Numbered from the stretch's first letter, positions 1 through 7,337 are shown. The stretch: 14,475 nucleotides of DNA from Clostridiales bacterium (GCA_009778945.1 WRFF01000028.1:1-14475), one strand, 5' to 3'. Notes: generated by a model from the letters alone, not told the origin. Translations and numbers: made by a program.

Positions 1-1484
1 AGTACGGGCGGCTGGCCGGGCTGCAGCTGCAGGCCGTAATTCTTCATGGCGTCGCGCGTGCATTCCCAGGCCGCGCGCACGGATTCTTCGTCGGCTTTGT
101 CATACAGGATGAACTGTTCAAAGTGGAAATCGCCGCCGCCGCCGATCCCCGACAGCGCGGACATCATGGAATCCCCGCCGGTCTTCGGCAGCATGCCCTG
201 CGACTGGTGTTTTGCAAGCACCCCGCACATCGCGTCTACCGCGCCGACTGCAAAATCCGGCGTGCCGTCCGGGCGAAAGACCTGCGCCTTCCCTCCGAAC
301 AGGTAATTCAGGTGCTTATACGGCAATCGCAGCAGATACATAAAAGCATAAGCCTGGAAATCCGGGTCCGGCCAGGCTTTGACTCTATGCCCGCCTGTTT
401 CTTTCAGTATCTCGTCAAGCACCCGCTCTTTGTAATCCAGGTCCCCCGGGGTCATGCCCGCCATGATGAGCTGGTAGGAATAGTGCCTGAGTTCGTCTGT
501 GAGCTCTTTGATTTTTTCATCGTTTACAAGGGATTCGAGGTCGTCGAGGGTTTTTGAAGGGTCGCTGACAATGCGGAACAGCGCCGGCCCCAGGTCTTCG
601 CCGAGCATGCCGAACTGACGATGGGCGATGTAGCTGATCTCGGAATCCGCAAGTTTATAGATGCTGTCCGCGTAACTCCGCCAGTCGGGGAACGCAACGG
701 TATAAAACCTGAAATTTTCCGGCAGGAAAGATCTGTACGCCGGCGCCTCGCCGCCGACGGGCAGTTCCTTTGGCCCGGGCCAGGCGGCCAGTTTGACGGC
801 GCATTTTGTAAATACGCCCATGCCGCCCACGGCGCCCGCTTTGCCCCGGAAGATACCCCTGACGCTCGGGCCCGGGCCCTCGCCGCAAAACCACTCGTCG
901 CTTGAGCCGCGGGAGCCCGTCCGGACAATTTCGCCGTTTGGCAATACCCACTCCGCGCCCAGCAGGGTTTCGCTCGAATAGCCCTGATACATGCTGTCGG
1001 GGCCGTTGCCAGCGTGAAAGCTGGTCGCCGAGGCAAGTACGGAGGTATTCCCGCCCGCGCCTATGGTATGGCAGACAAGCCCGAGCTTCATGCATTCCGA
1101 CTGGAGCTCGGCGCATGTGACATAAGGCTCTATCACGGCGTACATATTTTTTGCGTCGATCTTCAGGATGCGATCCATTCTGCGCAGGTCAAGGATCAGC
1201 GTGTCCGGCGCGAACGCCTGGGCCAGGCCCGTCCAACCGGTGGACAGGGCTTTGAAGCTCAAGCCGTACCGGCCGCATGCCCCGGCGATTGCCTGTACCT
1301 CTTCCGTACTGCCGGGCAGAAGTACCGCGGCCGGCCGCATAAAGTGAAATTTGTCGCGATCGGGTGCGACGATATCGTTTTCCGTTTGCCAGGAATACGC
1401 GTCAAGCGTCGCCGGATCGTCCGAAATATTCACCTCCCCTACGATATCCGCAAACGCCCGATAAACGTCTTTCGTCATTGCCAT
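1..1484 (-). CDS. FAD-binding (VAO/PCMH-type) oxidoreductase, C-terminus cut by window edge
   Basis: The reading frame is open from an ATG at 1484 to the left edge (494 codons, no stop), so the C-terminal tail is missing. The start follows a strong GGAGGTGA ribosome binding site seven bases upstream. Residues about 45-230 look like a PCMH-type FAD-binding domain: an STGWTG-type pyrophosphate loop (about 87-92), ILDLRRMDRILKID, and later GEGPGPSVRGIFRGKAGAVGGMG, a stretch typical of the vanillyl-alcohol-oxidase/GlcD superfamily. It is paralogous to the flavoprotein two genes upstream. It is the third gene of a minus-strand operon, 16 bp after an Fe-S protein gene. By family it should oxidise an alcohol, hydroxy-acid or phenolic substrate and pass electrons to the Fe-S partner. 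The substrate cannot be read from the sequence. Confidence 0.85.
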   Translation of the reverse strand, partial: MAMTKDVYRAFADIVGEVNISDDPATLDAYSWQTENDIVAPDRDKFHFMRPAAVLLPGSTEEVQAIAGACGRYGLSFKALSTGWTGLAQAFAPDTLILDLRRMDRILKIDAKNMYAVIEPYVTCAELQSECMKLGLVCHTIGAGGNTSVLASATSFHAGNGPDSMYQGYSSETLLGAEWVLPNGEIVRTGSRGSSDEWFCGEGPGPSVRGIFRGKAGAVGGMGVFTKCAVKLAAWPGPKELPVGGEAPAYRSFLPENFRFYTVAFPDWRSYADSIYKLADSEISYIAHRQFGMLGEDLGPALFRIVSDPSKTLDDLESLVNDEKIKELTDELRHYSYQLIMAGMTPGDLDYKERVLDEILKETGGHRVKAWPDPDFQAYAFMYLLRLPYKHLNYLFGGKAQVFRPDGTPDFAVGAVDAMCGVLAKHQSQGMLPKTGGDSMMSALSGIGGGGDFHFEQFILYDKADEESVRAAWECTRDAMKNYGLQLQPGQPPV

Positions 1485-1500
1485 CAGAAATCACCTCCGC

Positions 1501-2775
1501 CTATAACGCCATCCGGAGCAGTTCCAGGACGTCGTAAACCTTCAGATTTTCGTTCTCCGCACGGGCGGCGTCGGCCAGGCCCCGCTCGCACAGAGGGCAA
1601 GCCGAAGCGAGAATCTCCGCCCCGGTATCGGCGGCTTCCTCAAGCCTCTTTTTTGCCGTCGCGAAGCCAAAGTCCGGAAACGCCTCGCGGACGCCGCCGC
1701 CCGCCCCGCAGCACCAGGCGGCCTCGCGGCTGCGGGCCATTTCCAGCAGTTTCAGCCCCGGTATGGCCCTGAGCACGTCCCGGGGTTCGTCGTATACCCC
1801 GCGAGCGCCGTTATAGCGCGGTTTTGGCGGATCGTGCTTCGGAATAGCCCCGTATATTTTTGTCGTCGCGCCGTCCCATTTCTCGTACGGTTCGCCGAGC
1901 CTGCCGAGTTTGCACGGGTCATGGTAGGTAACCGACAGCGGCAATGTTTTTTTGATCTTCAGGCTGCCGTCCTTTATCAGCCGGTCAGCCAGCTGCACGG
2001 CATGCAGCGCTTCGATGCCAAAATCCCCCTCTTGCCTGTATAGCCGGTTAAAGGCCCGGTAACAGTCCGCGCACGGGGTCACGATCCTCTTGATACCCGC
2101 CTCTTTCCACACCGTGATATTCTTTTGCATTTGGAGCGCAAAATCCGCCCTGTATCCGAGAGAGTACGCGGGCCCGCCGCAGCACGGCTCCATGCCGCCC
2201 ATTATGCAGAAATCCACGCCGCCGGCTTGGAAGATCTCCGCGGCCACTTTCGCCACATGCATTCCGTCCTTATCAAAACTGCACCGGCAGCCCGCGAAGA
2301 AAAGCGTTTCGCATTTATCCCTGCCGAACTCTTTAAGGCCCAGTCCGGCCGCCCAGTCCCCGCGCGCGGACGCCGGGGCGGACATCATATTGTTCTCTGA
2401 CCGCAGGCTTTCCATAGCCTTATCGTGCACTTCCAATGTCTGTCCGTCCTCCACGAACCTGGCCCTTATTTCCTCAAGCGCAGCCTGCGGCTCCATATCG
2501 TAGCGGCATACCTTGCAGGTTACGTCGCAGGAACCGCAGAGCTGGCATTGATAAACCATGTCTTTTACCTTTTCGGTATACCCGCTTCTGCCCTCAAGCA
2601 AAGACAGCGCGGCGGTAAGCCGCCCGCCGCCGGAGTATGTGTGGAAGCCGTAATGGGCCACGCTCGGGCAGCCGTCCGAATACTTCAGGCCGTTGATCTT
2701 TGCCAGGGGTATGAACTTGCAGTAGGAGCATTTGCTGCAGCCCACCAGAGTTTCGCGATAATCTTCAAGCGCCAT
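1501..2775 (-). CDS. Fe-S oxidoreductase with two CCG (HdrB/GlcF-type) domains
   Basis: This 424-residue protein is probably the electron-transfer subunit for the two neighbouring flavoproteins. The N-terminus has C13xxC16xxC19 with a later C36-P, then a classic C77xxC80xxC83xxxC87 motif, so one or two [4Fe-4S] clusters are likely. Two cysteine-rich (CCG) domains follow. The first is C165, C198-C199, C235xxC238, with 32 and 35 residues between groups, matching the CCG consensus CX31-39CCX35-36CxxC. The second is C288, C355-C356, C393xxC396; its last spacing (36) is normal but the first gap is 66 residues. The layout matches GlcF, LutA and HdrB relatives. The start has an excellent AGGAGG site in the 12-bp gap after the upstream flavoprotein. 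No membrane segment is apparent. The family call is firm; the electron acceptor is unknown. Confidence 0.9.
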   Translation of the reverse strand: MALEDYRETLVGCSKCSYCKFIPLAKINGLKYSDGCPSVAHYGFHTYSGGGRLTAALSLLEGRSGYTEKVKDMVYQCQLCGSCDVTCKVCRYDMEPQAALEEIRARFVEDGQTLEVHDKAMESLRSENNMMSAPASARGDWAAGLGLKEFGRDKCETLFFAGCRCSFDKDGMHVAKVAAEIFQAGGVDFCIMGGMEPCCGGPAYSLGYRADFALQMQKNITVWKEAGIKRIVTPCADCYRAFNRLYRQEGDFGIEALHAVQLADRLIKDGSLKIKKTLPLSVTYHDPCKLGRLGEPYEKWDGATTKIYGAIPKHDPPKPRYNGARGVYDEPRDVLRAIPGLKLLEMARSREAAWCCGAGGGVREAFPDFGFATAKKRLEEAADTGAEILASACPLCERGLADAARAENENLKVYDVLELLRMAL

Positions 2776-2787
2776 CCGTTACCTCCT

Positions 2788-4248
2788 CTAAAAACAAAGC
2801 TTGCCCGGGTTCATAACGCCATTCGGGTCAAAGATGTTTTTGATCTGTTTTAAAAGCATCGTATTCTGCGCATCCCCGCTATACATAAGGTCCGCCCAAA
2901 TACCGTAGGGCCTTGAATAATAAGCCCCCTCGTCCTTGAATTTTCGGCTGGCGGACTCATAGAGCTGATTTACGGTTTCCGTCTCTTCGGTTTTGTAAGG
3001 GAGGCTGAACTCACAATGGCATACGACGCCCTGATGCTGCGGTTGGAGATACACGCCGACGTCGTCGGCGTCGTACCGCATGGCGTCCGCTTCGGAAAGC
3101 ATGGTTCCGACGAAGCCCGGCGTCCTGTCCAGCGTGGTCAGAAAGAAAATATCCTGGTTGTTTCCCTTATACCTCAGCTTCCAGTACTCGTCTTCGCAAA
3201 CGTTTTCCAGACGGCCCCGCACATCCTCATTCCGGATACCCGGGAGCCCCGCCGCCAATTCAAGTCCGTATTTCCTTGCGATTTCACCGATGTCTTTCTT
3301 CTGGTAGGCGACCCTTTCCTCCGGAAGGTACGCGCGCCCGGCTATACCCAGCAGCGCTATCCACGGAGGCAGTTTTTGCTTTATTTCCCGGATATCGTCA
3401 CCGTCCCCGCCAAGCATGCAGGCGAACTGCGCCCGGTTCATCAGGAACATCTCGTCGCCGTACCGGATCTTTTCTATCTCATAAGTAAAATCCAAAAGAC
3501 CCTCCAATTTGTCGGCGGCTGCAAAAAAAACCTCATGCAAGGCGGGCAGTATCTCGCATTTAACGGACGCCCAGGTGACGATTGCCATGGCGCCCTGCGC
3601 GGCGGAGATGAACCTGTAGTAGTCCACGCTGCCCGGGCCCATGCCGACAACCGCGGAGCGGTTTAGCTTTTCCTGCTCATCCAGATCCTGAACGTATTCC
3701 CCGGCTTCCCCCGTCCACATCCTGCTCCCATCCCCCCACACCACCTCAAGGCAGCGCAACGGCTCCATCAGCGACCATTGATATCTTGAGCTTGTCAACG
3801 CTTCCCGCTCAAGCAGGGAGGCGACAACGGATTTGCCTGGTCTCGGCGCCAACGGCATACTCACCCGAAGGCCCGCTTTAGCCAGCTCCGGCTGCAGTTC
3901 GCCGTAGGTCACGCCCGGTTCGACGATCACGATCCTGTTCCTTCTGTCGATTCGGATGATCTTTTTCATCCTGCCCAAATCAACGATCACGGAACCATCC
4001 GTCCCCGGAACCGTGTCCCCCCGAAAATGCGGCGCGCCGGAACTGACAGGCACGAGCGGCGTCATCGTCATATTTGCCCATTGGACGACGGCCTGCACCT
4101 CATGAACCGTCGCCGGCTTCACCATATATCCGGGCCGCCTTGCCGGAACAAAACTGTTGTCGCGCGCGTACCCGTCCAAAACCGCCGCGTCGTCTGTCAC
4201 ATACGCTTCCCCGACAATTTCAATCAGTTGCTTTTTCCGGTCATCCAT
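2788..4248 (-). CDS. FAD-binding (VAO/PCMH, GlcD-like) oxidoreductase
   Basis: This is the first gene of the oxidoreductase operon. An ATG at 4254 is also in frame, but AAGGG lies only one base from it and seven bases from the ATG at 4248, so I prefer 4248 (486 residues). The N-terminal half is a PCMH-type FAD domain, with PVSSGAPHFRGD in the pyrophosphate-loop position, IVDLGRMKKIIRID and VEPGVTYGELQ. The C-terminal half contains QPQHQGVVCHCEF and ends in FDPNGVMNPGK, the tail typical of GlcD/VAO-type oxidases. It is distantly paralogous to the flavoprotein at 1-1484. The expected role is a two-electron dehydrogenase of a hydroxy-acid, alcohol or phenolic compound working with the Fe-S protein 12 bp downstream. 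A GlcD/GlcE-like pair is possible, but both proteins here are full length, unlike the shorter GlcE. Confidence 0.88.
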   Translation of the reverse strand: MDDRKKQLIEIVGEAYVTDDAAVLDGYARDNSFVPARRPGYMVKPATVHEVQAVVQWANMTMTPLVPVSSGAPHFRGDTVPGTDGSVIVDLGRMKKIIRIDRRNRIVIVEPGVTYGELQPELAKAGLRVSMPLAPRPGKSVVASLLEREALTSSRYQWSLMEPLRCLEVVWGDGSRMWTGEAGEYVQDLDEQEKLNRSAVVGMGPGSVDYYRFISAAQGAMAIVTWASVKCEILPALHEVFFAAADKLEGLLDFTYEIEKIRYGDEMFLMNRAQFACMLGGDGDDIREIKQKLPPWIALLGIAGRAYLPEERVAYQKKDIGEIARKYGLELAAGLPGIRNEDVRGRLENVCEDEYWKLRYKGNNQDIFFLTTLDRTPGFVGTMLSEADAMRYDADDVGVYLQPQHQGVVCHCEFSLPYKTEETETVNQLYESASRKFKDEGAYYSRPYGIWADLMYSGDAQNTMLLKQIKNIFDPNGVMNPGKLCF

Positions 4249-4303
4249 ATCCATTCCCTTTCAAAATGTCTCCCGTGAGGGGCCAATCCTTATCGTCCCG
4301 TAA

Positions 4304-4329
4304 ATTTTAACACAGCCTATGGTTTGCAA
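4304..4329 (-). promoter_or_regulatory. Candidate promoter of the flavoprotein operon
   Basis: On the minus strand there is an extended -10, TG-T-TAAAAT (4312-4304), about 50 bp ahead of the first flavoprotein start. A TTGCAA at 4324-4329 could be a -35, but the spacer is only 14 bp, so activity would depend on the extended -10 or on an activator. This is inference from motif match only. Confidence 0.35.
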
Positions 4330-4335
4330 TCATAG
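4317..4335. promoter_or_regulatory. Imperfect palindrome, candidate operator
   Basis: CTATGGTTTGCAATCATAG is an imperfect inverted repeat with outer arms CTATG/CATAG and inner TT/AA pairs. It lies over the putative -35 of the flavoprotein operon and about 85 bp from the divergent hydrolase promoter. This position would suit a repressor or activator controlling one or both units. No regulator gene is in the window. Confidence 0.3.
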
Positions 4336-4418
4336 CATTTTTATGCCTGATGAAGCTCGATCAGCATGGGGTTGATCTCGATCGAAACGGCGCCTGCGCC
4401 GCCCCAAAATGCCGGGTA

Positions 4419-4427
4419 TGCTATAAT
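4419..4427 (+). promoter_or_regulatory. Extended -10 promoter of the MBL-fold hydrolase gene
   Basis: TG-C-TATAAT is a perfect extended -10 about 48 bp upstream of the hydrolase ATG. There is no recognisable TTGACA at the normal distance, as is usual for extended -10 promoters. A GAGGA ribosome binding site precedes the ATG by about ten bases. Confidence 0.6.
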
Positions 4428-4475
4428 TAACGTGATTATTGGAATTGCAAAAACGGAAATGAGGATTGATTTATC

Positions 4476-5162
4476 ATGAGAATTGCGGACAATGTTGAAA
4501 TGCTGGAGATCAGCGCCGAAGGAGCGGGGTCTTATTACCCGGTGTTGCTGTGGGACGATAAGGATGTGGTGCTTATCGATACAGGGTTCCCCCATCAGTT
4601 CGATTTGATCCGGGCAGCGATGGAGAGTTGCGGATTCACGCCTGAGCGCGTCACGAAAGTGATACTGACACATCAGGATGTCGACCACATCAGCGGCGCA
4701 AAGCTGCTGCGGGGAAAAGGCGCCGAAATCATGGCGCACGAATTCGAGGCGCCCTATATTCAGGGCGACAAGCCGCTTATAAAAATCACCGACATGGAAG
4801 CGCATCTTGATCAACTGCCGCCCGAACGGCGCGACTTCTATGAATTCCTGAAATCCAGTGTCCCGGAATTATATGTGCACGTTGACACCCTGCTCACCGA
4901 CGGGCAGGTGCTCCCGGTTTGCGGCGGTATCGAGGTGATCCTCACACCGGGCCATACGCCGGGGCATATTGCCTTGCTGCTGCGGCAGTCCGGCGCCATG
5001 GTTTGCGGCGACGCTGCCAATACAAACGACGGGCAGCTTGTCGGTGCAAATCCGATGATGACGCACGATATGGACACCGCTGCGGCGTCTTTCGCACGGA
5101 TTCAGGCAGCAAACGCGACCGGCTACGCCTGTTATCACACCGGTTATCTCCCGAAATCCTGA
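4476..5162 (+). CDS. Metallo-beta-lactamase-fold hydrolase
   Basis: This 228-residue protein has the MBL fold in order: a strand with LIDTG (33-37), the metal motif THQDVDH (65-71), TPGHTPGH (157-164), CGDAAN (177-182) and a final YHTGY with H221. The metal motif is HxDxDH rather than the canonical HxHxDH, with Asp68 in place of the second histidine. This is a known variant among small MBL-fold hydrolases, and D70, H71, H160, D179 and H221 are all kept, so a metal site is still likely. No signal peptide is seen, so it is probably cytoplasmic. It is divergent from the flavoprotein operon and convergent with mazF. Possible substrates are thioesters, lactones or phosphoesters. Its position hints at a link with the oxidoreductase operon, but this is only inference. 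Confidence 0.9.
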   Translation: MRIADNVEMLEISAEGAGSYYPVLLWDDKDVVLIDTGFPHQFDLIRAAMESCGFTPERVTKVILTHQDVDHISGAKLLRGKGAEIMAHEFEAPYIQGDKPLIKITDMEAHLDQLPPERRDFYEFLKSSVPELYVHVDTLLTDGQVLPVCGGIEVILTPGHTPGHIALLLRQSGAMVCGDAANTNDGQLVGANPMMTHDMDTAAASFARIQAANATGYACYHTGYLPKS

Positions 5163-5224
5163 CCGTCTTAACTACCAAATACAACCGCCGCCTCAGGAAC
5201 GGTTGAAATTAGTTCGGTCTTTTT
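5161..5224 (+). terminator. Candidate terminator between convergent hydrolase and mazF genes
   Basis: A long imperfect stem-loop begins at the hydrolase stop: GACCG, AACTA and AACCG on the left pair in order with CGGTT, TAGTT and CGGTC on the right, interrupted by bulges. On the plus strand it is followed by five T residues (5220-5224). It overlaps the last codons of mazF on the other strand. The bulges make it a weak candidate. Confidence 0.35.
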
Positions 5225-5564
5225 GGAAAACCAGAACGACTGTTTCAAGCAGTTTATCCAAAAACCGTTCGCTGACCGTTTCAACATAAGCTGCGTCCCG
5301 AACGGCATAATCTATGGTAACAAGCTGGTCGAGCATGACAACGCCTTCCGTTCCCAGTCTTGGTTCAAGAGGAATGTAAAGCGGATATCTTCGCTCGGTA
5401 GTGCTGATAGGCGCGAACACAGCGATATTGGCAAAACGGCTTATCAGCTCGTTGCTCAGGCAGATGAACGGCCGGTATCCCATCGGTTCATGTCCTTTCC
5501 CGCGCCCGATGCCGACTTTTACGATCTCTCCCTGCATGGGAATATATCCGGCCGTTTTTACCAT
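5193..5564 (-). CDS. mazF: MazF/PemK-family endoribonuclease toxin
   Basis: This 123-residue protein is a typical MazF: MQGEIVKV near the N-terminus, then GHEPMGYRP (24-32), the region of the conserved catalytic loop; the ICLSNE strand; APISTT (52-57) holding the conserved threonine; and GVVMLDQLVTID, which matches the DQ-IDW region of MazF. MazF toxins cleave single-stranded RNA at short sequences and are held inactive by MazE. The gene overlaps the antitoxin gene by 7 nt (5558-5564), with a weak GGTGA site seven bases before the ATG, so its translation is probably coupled to mazE. It is convergent with the MBL hydrolase gene. It appears intact. Confidence 0.93.
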   Translation of the reverse strand: MVKTAGYIPMQGEIVKVGIGRGKGHEPMGYRPFICLSNELISRFANIAVFAPISTTERRYPLYIPLEPRLGTEGVVMLDQLVTIDYAVRDAAYVETVSERFLDKLLETVVLVFQKDRTNFNRS

Positions 5565-5815
5565 TTTTCTTCACCGACGGATTCGCCCAGATCTGTCAAT
5601 TCGGTGTCAAACCGTTCGCCCGAATAATCTTTGAAAAGATATTCCAGCGAGCCTTTCTTCGGCGCGGGCTTTTTATTGATCAGTATCCTGCCGGCCCGAT
5701 CCGCTTCAACATAAACGAAATCGTTCATTTCCAGTCCCGCCTCCCTGAGGACAGATGCGGGGATACGAATCCCCAGACTGTTTCCCCATTTTGTGATTTT
5801 CACAGCGTTATCCAT
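5558..5815 (-). CDS. mazE: MazE/AbrB-type antitoxin
   Basis: This 85-residue protein has an N-terminal SpoVT/AbrB swapped-hairpin DNA-binding domain: VKITKWGNSLGIRIP (5-19) and LEMNDFVYVEAD. An acidic C-terminal tail (about 55-85) follows, which in MazE proteins wraps around MazF. The start has GGGAGGTG eight bases upstream. It precedes and overlaps mazF, the normal antitoxin-first order, and should autoregulate the pair by binding the palindrome in its promoter. Confidence 0.92.
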   Translation of the reverse strand: MDNAVKITKWGNSLGIRIPASVLREAGLEMNDFVYVEADRAGRILINKKPAPKKGSLEYLFKDYSGERFDTELTDLGESVGEEKW

Positions 5816-5831
5816 TTAATCAACACCTCCC

Positions 5832-5865
5832 TGATAACTATATCCGTAATGTATATACTTATCAA
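5832..5865 (-). promoter_or_regulatory. mazEF promoter with embedded palindrome
   Basis: On the minus strand TTGATA (5865-5860), a 17-bp spacer and TATAGT (5842-5837) form a good vegetative promoter. TGATAA (5832-5837) and TTATCA (5859-5864) are perfect inverted arms, with GTATATAC (5851-5858) between, so a dimeric repressor such as MazE-MazF could cover both promoter boxes. The expected transcript start lies close to the GGGAGGTG site, giving a very short leader. Confidence 0.55.
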
Positions 5866-5958
5866 GCGTTGATTGTATGGAATATATCACCATTATATGT
5901 ATGTGGTGTCAATACACATAAAGAGGTCCGTCCAATTCTGCATTGTATATTGAAGCAT

Positions 5959-6200
5959 TGTCACTATTTTCTTAAAAAAGGTACTTTGGTGACACTTTTC
6001 TCTCGATTTTGCCCATTATAACCGTTCAAATCCGACAAATCGTCACTAAATAGCAGATATTGAGTACATAGTGACAAAAAAACATAAATAAATAGGCTTT
6101 TTTCGTCTTTTAGTGACATTTTAATAAACATTAACAGATTTTACGCTTGTTAATGCACAAAAATAATAAATAAGCTCCCCTTTTTTGATTATTCGTGACA
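5959..6200. repeat. AT-rich island with ordered TGTCACTA/TAGTGACA repeats; possible insertion-element remnant
   Basis: The octamer TGTCACTA occurs at 5959-5966, and its reverse complement TAGTGACA at 6069-6076 and 6111-6118; a 7-mer GTCACTA sits at 6042-6048. Weaker relatives are GTGACA at 5989-5994 and TCGTGACA at 6193-6200. The outer pair shares a longer layout: TGTCACTA-N7-AAAAAAG at 5959-5980, and the same read on the minus strand from 6118 to 6097. A third end, read from 6200, is TGTCACGA-N6-AAAAAAGG. The left-hand and right-hand pairs are each 82 bp apart (5960/6042 and 6113/6195). Inward-facing repeated sites beginning TG and ending CA are reminiscent of transposase-binding ends of IS21-like elements, but there is no transposase gene and no target duplication I can see. 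A MITE or a multi-site regulator-binding region are alternatives. Confidence 0.35.
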
Positions 6201-6299
6201 TTTCGTCATTGCATCGGACAGTTACGAAATCGTCTGAAATAACGAGCTGAATTTATCGTGCGACGGGCTTTAGAATAACGGTTCCTATAGACAAGAATA

Positions 6300-6452
6300 A
6301 TGCTATGCGTTCAGGACTATTCTCCATATCTGAAACAAACAGTACGGGAAACGCTCGTTAAAATAGAGCGGGGGATTCAACATATCCAAGCGTCACAGCT
6401 TAGAGGTATTCGCGATATTTTGCAGACCACCTATGATGAATTGCAAAGATAG
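6300..6452 (+). CDS. Short hypothetical ORF (50 aa), possibly a gene fragment
   Basis: An ATG at 6300 opens 50 codons ending in TAG. The product is unlike random translation: it is rich in Q, R, K, E, I and L, predicted to be helical, and ends IRDILQTTYDELQR. There is no convincing ribosome binding site (only AAGA nearby), and the in-frame stop at 6288-6290 prevents extension. I do not recognise a family. It may be the C-terminal remnant of a larger gene, or a small protein of the mobile-looking island between mazEF and the aro cluster. The flanking 6201-6299 and 6453-6503 hold nothing else I can support. Confidence 0.3.
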   Translation: MLCVQDYSPYLKQTVRETLVKIERGIQHIQASQLRGIRDILQTTYDELQR

Positions 6453-6503
6453 TTATTTCGTTAGCGCGCTTGATAACACGCAGAATTTTTTATATTCATC
6501 ATG

Positions 6504-7337
6504 CTACGCCCCTGGCCTTGGTGCCCGAACCGGAGACGGTGGGGCCGGACTCAATTGCTGAGAACTGTCGGTACTGGCCTGGGTGGACGGATAGATCAGG
6601 GGCACGGGTTCGCCGAGTATGCTTGGCGGGGATTGAATGAACGAAAGGAAGAAATCCTTTACACGCGCGGGGATCTCGCGCAAATCACGCGAAGCCTGTC
6701 CGCCGACCCGATCCGGCGCCGCCACGCCGACCGCGTCGATCCCAAGCTGTTTCGCGATATACAGCGCGCGGTACAAGTGATAGCGTTGCGTTACGATGAC
6801 GACGCGCTTCCCCTGAAAGACGTCCCGAAAGCGGTACATGCTGTCATATGTGGAGAATCCCGCATAGTCCAGATAGATATTTGATTCCGCGATCCCGTAG
6901 GCCGCGCCGTTCGCAAGCACATAATTCTTCATTCCCTGCACCTCGTTGTACGATACCGTACCGTTGTCCCCGGACAGCAGAAGAAGGTTGGACGCGCCGG
7001 CCTTAAAGGTTTCCATGGCTGCGTCAAGCCTGTCCGCGAGGATCGGGCTGGGTTCATTGTTCACAACCGATGCGCCGAGCACGAGTACGGCGTCTGCGCC
7101 GCCCTGCTTTTGCGCCCACGCTGCCGCATCTTCCGGGGCCATGATATCGCCGCTTGTGGAAGCGACCACGAAAATATTGACGAATGCGATGAAACAAACG
7201 AAAGCAATCGCGCAAATCAAAAGAAAGCGAATGACTTTTCGCGCCTTCGGCCCAAGTATTTTTCGCGGCTCTCTCAAATGAAAGAGGCGCTGCTCAAAGG
7301 AATCGCGGCCGAAATTTCCGGCGGATTTATTCCGCAC
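6504..7337 (-). CDS. SanA/YdcF-like (DUF218) membrane-anchored protein
   Basis: The 277-residue product begins with a GTG at 7337 that overlaps the end of aroQ by 11 nt; CAGGG lies five bases upstream, and no in-frame ATG is near. A basic N-terminus (about 1-34) is followed by one membrane helix (about 36-58), so the rest probably lies outside the cytoplasmic membrane. The DUF218 domain spans about 80-225: DAVLVLGASV (82-91), LLLLSGD (118-124), DYAGFSTYDS (157-166) and IVTQRYHLYRALYIAKQLG (181-199). SanA relatives affect envelope barrier function; the biochemical activity is poorly defined. The last 30-odd residues are a Pro/Ser/Thr/Gln-rich tail. It is the last gene of the aromatic cluster, probably cotranscribed without a pathway link. 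Confidence 0.85.
   Translation of the reverse strand: MRNKSAGNFGRDSFEQRLFHLREPRKILGPKARKVIRFLLICAIAFVCFIAFVNIFVVASTSGDIMAPEDAAAWAQKQGGADAVLVLGASVVNNEPSPILADRLDAAMETFKAGASNLLLLSGDNGTVSYNEVQGMKNYVLANGAAYGIAESNIYLDYAGFSTYDSMYRFRDVFQGKRVVIVTQRYHLYRALYIAKQLGIDAVGVAAPDRVGGQASRDLREIPARVKDFFLSFIQSPPSILGEPVPLIYPSTQASTDSSQQLSPAPPSPVRAPRPGA

Noticed and set aside
4386..4404. GC-rich hairpin (CGGCG/CGCCG) upstream of the hydrolase promoter as a terminator
   Set aside because: The stem is only 5 bp and no T-run follows on either strand.
4341..4814. Minus-strand frame of 157 codons upstream of and overlapping the hydrolase gene
   Set aside because: It lies largely opposite the well-supported MBL-fold coding sequence and has no recognisable domain or ribosome binding site.
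5959..6200. CRISPR-like array
   Set aside because: The repeats are only 7-8 bp, occur in both orientations and have irregular gaps; there is no 23-40 bp direct repeat and no cas gene.
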